Below, piece by piece: positions 10,105-18,447 of a stretch of DNA of 64,000 nucleotides (position 1 is its first letter; each line of letters begins with the position of its first letter). Made by a program: the position numbers and the translations under genes. Source of the stretch: Rhizobiaceae bacterium (GTDB taxonomy: Bacteria > Pseudomonadota > Alphaproteobacteria > Rhizobiales > Rhizobiaceae); assembly GCA_023953845.1 (NCBI GenBank), contig JAMLJC010000001.1, positions 2,108,001-2,172,000 of the forward strand, given 5' to 3'. A model generated the notes under the pieces. That model was not told where the DNA came from. It saw only the letters and a list, made by a program, of their open reading frames with translations, and did no database searches.

Positions 10105-11856
10105 ATGCAGACACGCGTCGATCCCTTCCTCGCCGCCGTCATCCATGGCGCGCTGGAGAACATCGCCATCGAGATGGGCCACAAGCTCATGCGCATGAGC
10201 TATTCGAGCATCATCCGCGAAAGCGAGGATTTCGGCGCTGCGCTGACCGACGCCGCCGGCCGGCAGCTTTGCGAATGCACCATGAGCACGCCGCTCCAGT
10301 CGGGGCCCATACCCGGCTACATCGCCGGCATCCTGCGCGAGCTGGAAGCGCGCGGCGACAGCGTGGCGCCCGGCGACGTCTTCATGCACAACGATCCCTA
10401 CGGCGGCGCCTCGCACGGGCCGGATGTCGGCTTCGCCGTGCCGATCTTCCACAAGGAGGCGCTGGCCGGTTTCTCCGTGACGACCGCCCATCATCTCGAC
10501 ATCGGTGCGCTGACGCCCGGAAGCTGCGGCATCGTCGATGCCGTCGACACCTATGCCGAGGGCCTTCAGTTCAAGGCCGTGCGCGTCTACGAGGCGGGCC
10601 GCAAGGTCGAGCCGGTCTGGCAGATTCTGCGCTCCAACATCCGCATCGCCGATCTCGTCGTCGGCGACATGGAGGCGCAGGTGGCGGCGGCGCGCATCGG
10701 CGCGGAGCGCTATGCGGCGCTGCTCGACCAGTACGGGCTCGAAACCGTCACCGGCGCCTATGAGGACCTGCTGGACTATTCCGAGAACCTGATGCGCGAC
10801 GCGATCTCGAAGATCCCGGACGGGCGCTATAATGCGCGCACCTTCATCGACGGCTATCTGGACAGCGCCGACCCCTCGCTGAAGGAGCTGCCGATCGAGG
10901 TGACGCTGACGGTCACGGGCTCCGACATCCATGTCGACCTGACCGGCACGGCGCCGCAGACATCCAGCAGGCCGATCAACATGCCGTTCGTCGGCACCGT
11001 CGATTGCGCCGTCTGGCTGACGCTGCGCTCCATCCTGCTCGACAGCGATCTTTACGGCGCCATTCCGCAGAACAGCGGGCTGACGCGCCCGATCACCATT
11101 TTCGCGCCGGAAGGCTGCCTCGCCAATCCGGTCTTTCCCGCTCCTGTCATCGCCCGCTTCTGCTCCGGCAACGCCGTCGCCGACACGGTGATGAAGGCGA
11201 TCGCCGGGGCCGTGCCGCAGCAGGTAAGCGCCGGCATCGGCAATCTGCGCGTCATGGCCTTCAGCGGCATGTCGAAGACCGGGCCGTGGGTGCATATGGA
11301 GATCATGGAAGGCTCCTATGGCGGCCGCCACGGCAAGGACGGCATGGACGCCGTCGACACGCTCTACGCCAACACCCGCAACAACCCCATCGAGGATATC
11401 GAGTCGCATCTGCCGCTGCGCGTCGTGAACTACGAACTGCGCGAGAACGTCGCCGGCGCGGGCGCCTCGCGCGGCGGCATCGGCTCGATCCGTTCCTTCG
11501 AGATGCAGGAGGATGGCGCGGTCTCGATCGAGGGTGACGGCCAGCGTTTCGCGCCCTGGGGTTTTCGGGGCGGCTCGGACGGCTCGCCGGCCAGAATGGA
11601 GATCGCGCTCGCCAATGGCGGCGTCGAGGAGCTTCCCTCGAAATTGCCTTACCGGCGCCTCGCGAAGGGCGACCGGCTCGTCGCCTTCGGCCCTTGCGGC
11701 GGCGGCTACGGCGACCCGCGCCAGCGCAGCCCGCAGGCGGTCCTCGACGATGTCCTTGACGGCCTGATCGATGCGGCCAAGGCGCGCGAGGATTATGGCG
11801 TGGTCATCGCTGACGGCCGCGTCGACGAGGCCGCGACCCGGACGTTGCGCGCCTGA
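10105..11856 (+). CDS. Hydantoinase/oxoprolinase family protein, HyuB-type subunit
   Basis: A 583-residue HyuB-type subunit with the characteristic metal-site region FMHNDPYGGASHGPDVGFAVPIF (about residues 95-116), DTYAEGLQ and the C-terminal GGGYGDP motif. It forms a complex with the upstream HyuA-type protein. Together they are a complete two-subunit enzyme; co-location with a sugar-type transporter and aldolase suggests, but does not prove, use of a cyclic amide or lactam nutrient. Confidence 0.9.
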   Translation: MQTRVDPFLAAVIHGALENIAIEMGHKLMRMSYSSIIRESEDFGAALTDAAGRQLCECTMSTPLQSGPIPGYIAGILRELEARGDSVAPGDVFMHNDPYGGASHGPDVGFAVPIFHKEALAGFSVTTAHHLDIGALTPGSCGIVDAVDTYAEGLQFKAVRVYEAGRKVEPVWQILRSNIRIADLVVGDMEAQVAAARIGAERYAALLDQYGLETVTGAYEDLLDYSENLMRDAISKIPDGRYNARTFIDGYLDSADPSLKELPIEVTLTVTGSDIHVDLTGTAPQTSSRPINMPFVGTVDCAVWLTLRSILLDSDLYGAIPQNSGLTRPITIFAPEGCLANPVFPAPVIARFCSGNAVADTVMKAIAGAVPQQVSAGIGNLRVMAFSGMSKTGPWVHMEIMEGSYGGRHGKDGMDAVDTLYANTRNNPIEDIESHLPLRVVNYELRENVAGAGASRGGIGSIRSFEMQEDGAVSIEGDGQRFAPWGFRGGSDGSPARMEIALANGGVEELPSKLPYRRLAKGDRLVAFGPCGGGYGDPRQRSPQAVLDDVLDGLIDAAKAREDYGVVIADGRVDEAATRTLRA

Positions 11857-12175
11857 ACCGGCAGGCGTCCAACGCGGGCGCCGTCGGACCCTGCCTCTTC
11901 AAACTTTTTCAGCGATCTCGGCCGGTCCGCAAGCTCCCGGCGTGAGGCATGTACCGCGGCGTGCCGCCGCAGTGCGGCACGCGACCGTCTCCATCGCATT
12001 CCCGCCCAGTGCTGGTTCATCGCACCGCCGGAGGTCGTCCGAACGCGTGGACCCTCATCTTTTGCGCTGGTCTTCACGCCGATAAAAACTGGCATAAGAA
12101 AAACCACTTTTCCTCGTTGCCGCCGGGTGCGGCAAAAAATATGACTAAGATTATCCAGTTTATGGGGGAATTGAG
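11857..12175. other. Intergenic region with one hairpin, no gene seen
   Basis: No convincing coding sequence. A GC-rich hairpin (GCGTGCCGC at 11959-11967 with GCGGCACGC at 11974-11982) may end the hyu transcript, though it lacks a T-run. The 90 bases before the next ATG are unusually AT-rich for this window and probably hold the promoter of the iron-type importer. I could not match a RirA or Irr box. Confidence 0.4.
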
Positions 12176-13234
12176 ATGGTCCAGTTCATTCACCGCCGTG
12201 CCGTGCCCGGCCTGTTGCTTGCCGCGATTCTGGCGCTTGCGCCTTTTGCGGCGTCGGCGGAACAGATCGCCATAGTCGACGAAGGCGGCTATCAGGCGAC
12301 GTTTGACGGCCCGGTCAAGCGCATCGTCGCGCTCAACCGCTACAACACCGAATTCGTGCGCGCCGTCGCCGGCTCCGATGCCATCGTCGGCCTCGACCGC
12401 GACGCGTGGAACGATCGCGACTACTGGCCGGAAGTCGACGAGGCCAGGGTCGTCGCCGCCAATCAGGGCGAGATCGATTACGAGAAGGTCGTCGCCCAGG
12501 ACCCCGATCTTTTCATCATCCCGCGCAACGGCGCATGGCAGGAGGCGCGCGAGAAGCTCGCCCCGTTCGGCATTCCGGTGGTGGTGCTGACCGGGTGGGA
12601 CGTGCTCAGGCACGAGGAGAATGTCGAGCTTCTCGGCAAGCTCACGGGCGAGACGGAAAAGGCCGCGGACCTGAACGCCTTCTATCGCAGGCATATCGAC
12701 CTGCTTGCGGAGCGCACCGCGGGCGTGGAGACGCCGAAAGTCTATTTCGAGGCGGACCGCGAGAACGTGACGGTGCTCAAGGGGTCCGGCTGGCATGACA
12801 TGATCGCCGCGGCCGGCGGCCGGAGCCTCTTCGGCGATGTCGATGTGGCGTCGCTGCCGGAATCCAACCGCAACGTCAACATCTATACCGTCGAGTCCGA
12901 AGCCGTCGCCGCCGCCAATCCCGATGTCGTGCTGCGGCTGACGCCCGCGGTTCTCGCTCCCGTCCCCGTGGACAAGGCCAGGGAACTTGCGGACTCCCTG
13001 AAGGCGCGGCCGGCGCTGGCGGACAGCAATGCCGTGAAGAACGGAAAAGTCTTCCTGATGAGCTACTACGTGGCAGGCGGCGTCTCCAAGATGATCGGCG
13101 CGCTGCAACTGGCCAAGTGGCTTCACCCCGGCCGTTTCCAGGATGTCGATCCCGATGCGGTGATGAAGGAGTGGATCGAGGTCTGGCAGGGCCGCACCTA
13201 TCCCGGCCAGCACACCTACGTCGCAGGGAACTAG
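12176..13234 (+). CDS. Iron-chelate-type ABC transporter substrate-binding protein
   Basis: A 352-residue periplasmic binding protein of the FecB/BtuF/FepB group. Signal peptide of about 28 residues ending ASAEQIA. The mature domain shows the usual RIVALN opening, DAIVGLDRD, a YEKVVAQDPDLFII segment and a C-terminal domain joined by a long helix. Followed by a FecCD permease and ATPase, so this is a complete class II importer for a ferric chelate, haem or cobalamin; ligand uncertain. Its TAG stop is completed by the left end of a 270-bp mobile-type element. Confidence 0.85.
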   Translation: MVQFIHRRAVPGLLLAAILALAPFAASAEQIAIVDEGGYQATFDGPVKRIVALNRYNTEFVRAVAGSDAIVGLDRDAWNDRDYWPEVDEARVVAANQGEIDYEKVVAQDPDLFIIPRNGAWQEAREKLAPFGIPVVVLTGWDVLRHEENVELLGKLTGETEKAADLNAFYRRHIDLLAERTAGVETPKVYFEADRENVTVLKGSGWHDMIAAAGGRSLFGDVDVASLPESNRNVNIYTVESEAVAAANPDVVLRLTPAVLAPVPVDKARELADSLKARPALADSNAVKNGKVFLMSYYVAGGVSKMIGALQLAKWLHPGRFQDVDPDAVMKEWIEVWQGRTYPGQHTYVAGN

Positions 13235-13503
13235 AGCCTTTCATGGTTAGCCGGAAACGGTTCTGTTTGTCAGATGGCAGGGCGATCCGCGCGAAGGCCG
13301 GTGCAGGTCGTACCGGGAGTACGGCCAAATCCGGCCGACAAAGCGGGCGTACGCCAGCGGCAAACCCTTCGGGCCGGGTGCATTTGGCCCATTTCCTTCG
13401 GCTTTCGGCTCGGCCGTGGCGCCACCACGCCCTTCGCCGAAACCCTCGACCTTGGGACCAAATGCTCTCAGGCAGAACGGTTCCGGGTAGCCATGAAAGG
13501 CTC
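13234..13503. mobile_element. MITE-like foldback element, family A, copy 1
   Basis: A 270-bp element with imperfect terminal inverted repeats of about 31 bp (GAGCCTTTCATGG... and ...CCATGAAAGGCTC), flanked on both sides by TA (13232-13233 and 13504-13505). An inner stem pairs GCATTTGG (13380-13387) with CCAAATGC (13458-13465). Copy 2 at 26341-26610 is the same length and about 95% identical. It encodes no credible transposase. It fills the whole gap between the binding-protein stop and the permease ATG, and the TA plus first G forms the upstream TAG stop. Confidence 0.8.
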
Positions 13504-13506
13504 TAG

Positions 13507-14595
13507 ATGATGGTCGAGGCAGGCGCCGGTCTTGCCGGCGCCGCGGCGCAGCGCAACCTGCGCCGCTTTCGTTCGCGCGTGCTGATGGTCGCGGCCGGAC
13601 TGGCCGGCGTGATCGTGCTGGCGCTCTGGTGCACGACCATCGGCGCGTCCGGCCTCGGCATGCGGGAGGTCGCGGCGATCCTCGCCCACAAGCTTGGCGC
13701 GTCGTTGCCCGACCATCTGAAGCCCAGCGACGTGACCGTTGTAAGCCATCTGCGCCTGCCCCGCATCGCCATGGCCATCCTCGGTGGCGCCGCGCTCGGC
13801 GCGGCGGGCACGGTGATGCAGGGGGTCACGCGCAACCCGCTCGTCAGTCCCTACACGCTGGGCATCTCCGCCGCCGCCGCTTTCGGCGCGTCGCTCGCCA
13901 TCATATTCGGTTTCGGCCAGTCCGCTGGCGGGCAGTGGCTCATCGTCGCCAGCGCCTTCGTCTTCGCGCTCGCCTGCGCCGTGGTGGTCTTCGGTGCCGG
14001 CCTGCGGGTCGGAACCTCCCCTGAAACCGTGATCCTCACCGGCATCGCGCTGATGTACCTGTTCATGGCGGGCACCGCGACAATCCAGTTCCTCGCCTCG
14101 GAGGAGCAGCTCGCCTCGGTGGTTCACTGGACCTTCGGCAGCCTGACGCGGGCAGGATGGCCGGCGGTGGTCGCAATGGCGGTCGTGTCGTTGGTCTCCT
14201 GGCCGTTTTTCTTCCGCCATGCGTGGTCGCTGAACGCCATCGCCAGCGGCGGCGACGATTTCGCGCGCAGCCTCGGCGTTCCGGTTGAGCGCGTCCGCTT
14301 CGTGCTGTGCATCGTCGCCGTCCTGCTCACCTCGACGGTGATCAGCTTCACCGGCGTCATCGGCTTCGTCGGCCTGGTCGCGCCGCATATGGCGCGCATG
14401 ATGATCGGGACCGACCACAGGCTGCTCCTGCCGTTCTCCGCGATCGTTGGCGCATGGCTGCTGCTCGCCGCCGACGCGGCCGGGCGGCTGCTGTTCGCGC
14501 CCACGGTGCTGCCGGTCGGCATCACGGTCGCCTATCTCGGCGTGCCGGTCTTCCTGCATCTCGTGATGCGCAGCCGGGGGCGGGCAGGCGCATGA
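13507..14595 (+). CDS. Iron-chelate-type ABC transporter permease (FecCD family)
   Basis: A 362-residue multi-pass permease of the FecCD/BtuC family, with the signature run from LRLPRIAMAILGGAALGAAG (membrane segment 2 region) to the coupling GFVGLVAPHMARMMIGTDHR sequence that docks the ATPase. ATGATG gives two possible starts; the first directly abuts the family A element, leaving no native leader, so the ribosome site must lie in the element's right end or be absent. The stop overlaps the ATPase start (ATGA). Confidence 0.9.
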   Translation: MMVEAGAGLAGAAAQRNLRRFRSRVLMVAAGLAGVIVLALWCTTIGASGLGMREVAAILAHKLGASLPDHLKPSDVTVVSHLRLPRIAMAILGGAALGAAGTVMQGVTRNPLVSPYTLGISAAAAFGASLAIIFGFGQSAGGQWLIVASAFVFALACAVVVFGAGLRVGTSPETVILTGIALMYLFMAGTATIQFLASEEQLASVVHWTFGSLTRAGWPAVVAMAVVSLVSWPFFFRHAWSLNAIASGGDDFARSLGVPVERVRFVLCIVAVLLTSTVISFTGVIGFVGLVAPHMARMMIGTDHRLLLPFSAIVGAWLLLAADAAGRLLFAPTVLPVGITVAYLGVPVFLHLVMRSRGRAGA

Positions 14596-15374
14596 TCGTC
14601 GAGGCGAGGGGGCTTTGCGTGCGCCGGCAGGGACGCGAGATCCTCCGGGCCATCGATCTTTCGATCGCCTGCGGCGAACTCGTCGCGCTGACCGGCCCCA
14701 ACGGCGCCGGCAAGAGCACGCTGCTGCGCAGCTTCAACGGGCTGGTCAGGCCGTCAGCCGGGACATTGGCTCTGGCGAATGAGCCGATAGGAAGGCTCTC
14801 GCTTCGCCAGATCGCCCGCATAGCCGCCTACATGCCGCAGCAGGTCACCGAGATCGTCGACTGCGCGGTGTCGGAATGCGTGACTGCCGGACGGCTGCCT
14901 CATATGAGCGGCACGGACCGTCGCGACAGGCAGGTGGTGTTCGAGACGCTGGAACGTCTCGGGCTGCTGCATCTCGCCGAACGGCCGCTCTCGCGCCTCT
15001 CCGGCGGAGAACGCCAGCGCGTGTTCCTGGCGCGGGCTCTCGTGCAGGAGCCGAGACTGCTGCTGCTCGACGAGCCGACCAGCGCGCTGGACCTTCGCCA
15101 CCAGCTCGAGACCTTCGAAATCGTCTCCGGCATCGTTCGCGCGCGCGAGGTCGGCTGCGTCGTGGCGATCCACGATCTCGGCCTTGCCATGCGCTACGCC
15201 GACCGCATCGTCATGCTGAGCGGCGGCGCGCTCGTTTCCGACGGCCCGCCGGCCATCGTCACGCCGGACCTGATAGAGGCGGCCTATGGCGTCGAGGCCC
15301 GCGTCGGGAAGCTCGGCGATCACCCGGTCGTCGTCCCGGTCCGCAGCCTTTCCGCTCCGCCCCCGGCCGGTTGA
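14592..15374 (+). CDS. Iron-chelate-type ABC transporter ATP-binding protein
   Basis: A 260-residue ATPase of the FepC/BtuD type. Walker A GPNGAGKST at residues 35-43, Q-loop YMPQQ, signature LSGGERQRVFLARAL, Walker B LLLLDEPTSALD, H-loop IHDLGLAMRYAD. Overlaps the permease gene by four bases; completes the importer that begins at 12176. Confidence 0.92.
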   Translation: MIVEARGLCVRRQGREILRAIDLSIACGELVALTGPNGAGKSTLLRSFNGLVRPSAGTLALANEPIGRLSLRQIARIAAYMPQQVTEIVDCAVSECVTAGRLPHMSGTDRRDRQVVFETLERLGLLHLAERPLSRLSGGERQRVFLARALVQEPRLLLLDEPTSALDLRHQLETFEIVSGIVRAREVGCVVAIHDLGLAMRYADRIVMLSGGALVSDGPPAIVTPDLIEAAYGVEARVGKLGDHPVVVPVRSLSAPPPAG

Positions 15375-15391
15375 CCGCATAAAGTGCCGCT

Positions 15392-16753
15392 TCAACCGCG
15401 GGCGAGCAGTTTCTCGCTGGCCAGCCAGAAGGGCGGCAGGCAGAGCGGGATGGCGGAGAGCAGCAGTATGTCCTCCCTGACCGCGATGCCGATATCGTCC
15501 GCCACGAAACGCCGCCGCGCTTCGAAGCGGGCGGCGAGCGCGGGATGCTTTCGCGCCAGCTCCGCGCGCAGGCCGGCGTCGGCGAACGTCACCGAGTCCT
15601 CGCAGTTCAGCGTCCATCCGTCGGGCATGGGCGCCGGGATGATGTCCACCTGGAAGGGCATGCCCGAGGCGATGCGGTCTGTCGAGCCCGGGCGGATCGG
15701 CGAATGCATCCACTCGTCGAGGCCGACCAGATGGCCGGGATTGAGCGCGGGCCGCAGCTTGCCGCGCGCCAGCGTCGAGACCACCGCTTCGTGGATGGCC
15801 CCGCCCTCCGCGCCGATCGCCGCCGTCTCGTACCAGGCGGCGATGCCGCGGAAATAGGCCTTCGCCACGTCGAGGAACGCGTCGTCGGATTCCGCGATCA
15901 GGCCGCCGCGCGCCGTGAGGCCGCCCCAGTAGCCGACCGCCGTGGTGGCTCCGTCGCCTTTCTTCGGCACGCGGGCGGTGGGGCTGCGCAAGCCTATCAC
16001 CGGGCCGCTCCGATCGTTCGTGGCGAGCATCGGATGGCAGCACATCGGCTCGCCCGCATAGCCCATGCGCGCGGCGGCGGCGAGTTCGCTGTCGCCCGGC
16101 GCAAAACCGCTGACGATGCGCCAGACCGCCATGGACGAGCGCGCCGCGCCCCATTCGGCCTCGGCGATCTGGTCGGCGTCGACCACCGCGCGCAGTCCCT
16201 CCGTCGGGTGCATCAGAACGCGCGTCGCATCCGAAAGCGCATCGCGGCCGGCGATCGCGGCGATCGCGTCGACGATGAAGGCGGGTGCCAGGAATGTCGG
16301 CGTCGGCGCGGCCCACTCCGCCGCCTCCAGATATTTCCAGCCGACGAGGCCGACCGCATCGCCGGTCTTCAGGCCTGCCTCGCGCAGCACCGCGACGAGG
16401 TCCGGCTTCTCCGTGCGGTCCTGCGCCATCAGGCTCAGCGACTGCGCGAGCATCGTCGCCATGCCGGGCAGCCCGGCGACCGGCGTGTAGCTTATGCTCT
16501 CGTTGCCGGTCACCACGATCCTCTCGCCGCCCTTGCCGAGGAGCAGCAGCGCCTCCTCGAAGCGCGGCTCGAAGCCGGTGAGGAAAGCGATGTTGGCCGC
16601 GTGCTCGCGGTCTGCATAGACGACGAGCCAGTCCGCGCCGGAGCGCTTCAGCGCCGTGTCGCAGCGCGCGGCGTAGGTGGCGGCGGGGATCGCCGGACGC
16701 TCCAGCGGCAGGCCGAAATCCGGGATGTTCACGGTGCGCAGAGTGACGGTCAT
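15392..16753 (-). CDS. M24-family peptidase-like protein with degenerate metal site
   Basis: A 453-residue protein with the two-domain layout of creatinase/aminopeptidase P proteins: N-terminal domain to about residue 180 (YADREHAANIAFLTGFEPRFEEALLLL) and a C-terminal pita-bread domain. Of the five usual metal ligands, a His (NPGHLVGLDEW) and a late Glu (NCEDSVTF) are visible, but the two aspartates normally in the D-x10-D segment appear replaced (AVGYWGGLTARGG). It may therefore be a non-peptidase hydrolase or pseudoenzyme. Start at 16753 chosen for the GGGGGGAG ribosome site; convergent with the iron importer. Confidence 0.7.
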   Translation of the reverse strand: MTVTLRTVNIPDFGLPLERPAIPAATYAARCDTALKRSGADWLVVYADREHAANIAFLTGFEPRFEEALLLLGKGGERIVVTGNESISYTPVAGLPGMATMLAQSLSLMAQDRTEKPDLVAVLREAGLKTGDAVGLVGWKYLEAAEWAAPTPTFLAPAFIVDAIAAIAGRDALSDATRVLMHPTEGLRAVVDADQIAEAEWGAARSSMAVWRIVSGFAPGDSELAAAARMGYAGEPMCCHPMLATNDRSGPVIGLRSPTARVPKKGDGATTAVGYWGGLTARGGLIAESDDAFLDVAKAYFRGIAAWYETAAIGAEGGAIHEAVVSTLARGKLRPALNPGHLVGLDEWMHSPIRPGSTDRIASGMPFQVDIIPAPMPDGWTLNCEDSVTFADAGLRAELARKHPALAARFEARRRFVADDIGIAVREDILLLSAIPLCLPPFWLASEKLLARG

Positions 16754-16943
16754 TCTCCCCCCTCGTCGTTTTTCGCAGGCTTGTGGAACGGCGGATGCCG
16801 TCATCGGCCAGTTCGATCTATTCGCGGCCGGGCGTCAAGATGCCGGCTGCGCCGATCACGCCATGCCGCCCGATCCGTCCGGCGCCGTGAAACCTTTCCG
16901 GGCCGCCGGCATTCATCCTCCACGGCGTTTCATGGAGGTTTGG

Positions 16944-17024
16944 ATGTTCACGGTCCTGTTTGTGGCAAGCTGCGCGGCGATCGCCTACGCCATGGCGGTG
17001 TGGAAGGGCAGCACGGAGGAGTAG
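16944..17024 (+). CDS. Possible 26-residue single-pass membrane peptide
   Basis: A short frame encoding a peptide with one hydrophobic segment (residues 1-20, FTVLFVASCAAIAYAMAV) and a charged tail ending GSTEE. GGAGG sits five bases before the ATG. An upstream in-frame ATG at 16932 would give 30 residues. It stands alone, divergent from the M24-like gene and convergent with a membrane-protein gene. Size and topology recall small membrane subunits such as CydX, but sequence similarity to that family is not evident. Coding status is unproven. Confidence 0.4.
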   Translation: MFTVLFVASCAAIAYAMAVWKGSTEE

Positions 17025-17034
17025 GCCGCCCGTC

Positions 17035-18447
17035 TCAGGTGCCGGTCGGCGTCGACAGCAGCCACAGGCCGAGCACGGTGTAGGCGATCATCAGCAGCGT
17101 CAGCGGCAGTTGGCTGAGCGTCGCGTTCTTCGTGTCGGGATGCAGCCGGTAGGCGAGGCCATGCGCGATCAGCACGGCAAGGATATGGCCGAGGATGATG
17201 GCGGCGGCCTGCAGGTTCCACACCACCCAGGCCGCGCCGGACCCCGCCGCGATCGCCGCATGGACGTGGAGGTCCGCCGTCCCCAACAGGTTCCAGCCGC
17301 GGTCGAGAGGATCGGAGAGGGCGGCCAGCGCATACTGGCCGTTGACCAGCAGCACGACCAGATAGTGCGAAAAGTGATAGGCGAGCGCGATCGGCACGAT
17401 CGACCAGACGAGCAGGCCCGCCGACTGGCCGAGGGGCAGGCGGCTCCACACCAGCCTTTCGCCGGCGAAAACCGCCGCGAGGAAGGCGATGGCGAGCGCG
17501 GCGAAGGCGAGCGCCAGCCCGTTGCTGTTGATCGCCATCATCGCCGTCCGGCCGGGAAACTCCAGCGGATTGACGCCGTTCAGGCCAAGCCAGAAGAAGG
17601 TCCGCGACAGGCCGTCGAACGACACGGAGCTCAACGTCAGCAGCAGGAAGGCGACGCCGCTGAGCGGCAGCGGAACGGCGCGTGAAAGCCGCGCGCCGGG
17701 CCAGCCGAGATCGATCGTCCTGCCGTCCGGACCGTCCCTGCCGAGCACCGCGAAACGCGAAACCATGCCGAAGAAGACGCTCAGGAATTCGCCCCTGCCG
17801 CTCCACGCTTCGTGGCCGAAGACCAGCATCAGCGCGAAGCTGGCGAGCCAGTAGAGCCCTGCGACGGCCGCAAGCACCGCCGGATCGTCCGGCGCGGGGT
17901 GGATCAGCTCGAACCAGGCGAAGCCGGCGAAGCCGATGAAGGCCGGCCAGTAGCCCCAGCCCGTCGGCAGGCGGACGGTGCGCCCGCCGGCGACCGCCGA
18001 AGCCAGCCGCCACGGCGCATACCATGGGTCGATCCAGCGCCAGACATCGCCGATCAGCCCTTGCGCCAGCGTCAGCACGACCCAGAGCAGCGTCCACACC
18101 ACCAGTGGCAGCGGATTCGACAGCGGATCGCGGCTGCCGGCGAATCCCGCCACGACCAGCGCGATGAAGAACAGGAAGCCGAGGCTGCTGGTGACGATGC
18201 GCAGCCGCTCCGGGCTCGCGAAGAGTTTCAGCCGCCGCGCCGCAAGGCGCTCCGCAAAGGCCGGCGGCAGGACCACCAGAGCGAGGAAGCTCGCCGCCAC
18301 GGCGACGGCGCCGCCGACCAGATAGTGCCCTGTCGGCAGGAGCAGCACATGGCCGCGGTCGGAGGCGTGGGCGAATGCGGCATCCGGCGGGAGGCAGAAG
18401 GCCAGCGCCGCCGCCGCCCGGATCGGGCCTGCGCTGACCTTACACAT
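17035..18447 (-). CDS. Multi-pass membrane protein of unknown function
   Basis: A 470-residue protein with an N-terminal signal-like segment and about 11-12 hydrophobic segments. Conserved-looking motifs include GDVWRWIDPWYAPWRL, FVFGHEAW-like sequence (LVFGHEAWSGRGEF) and a His-rich late segment (AYHFSHYLVVLLVNGQY). Related actinobacterial and rhizobial proteins are sometimes labelled fenitrothion hydrolase; I do not see evidence for that activity. Its start overlaps the end of pncB by eight bases, so it is probably cotranscribed with pncB. Confidence 0.75.
   Translation of the reverse strand: MCKVSAGPIRAAAALAFCLPPDAAFAHASDRGHVLLLPTGHYLVGGAVAVAASFLALVVLPPAFAERLAARRLKLFASPERLRIVTSSLGFLFFIALVVAGFAGSRDPLSNPLPLVVWTLLWVVLTLAQGLIGDVWRWIDPWYAPWRLASAVAGGRTVRLPTGWGYWPAFIGFAGFAWFELIHPAPDDPAVLAAVAGLYWLASFALMLVFGHEAWSGRGEFLSVFFGMVSRFAVLGRDGPDGRTIDLGWPGARLSRAVPLPLSGVAFLLLTLSSVSFDGLSRTFFWLGLNGVNPLEFPGRTAMMAINSNGLALAFAALAIAFLAAVFAGERLVWSRLPLGQSAGLLVWSIVPIALAYHFSHYLVVLLVNGQYALAALSDPLDRGWNLLGTADLHVHAAIAAGSGAAWVVWNLQAAAIILGHILAVLIAHGLAYRLHPDTKNATLSQLPLTLLMIAYTVLGLWLLSTPTGT

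Noticed and set aside
13274..13510. 78-codon frame inside family A element, also present in copy 2
   Set aside because: The frame is conserved only because the repeat is about 95% identical; it has no ribosome site, no domain, and substitutions are not biased to third positions.
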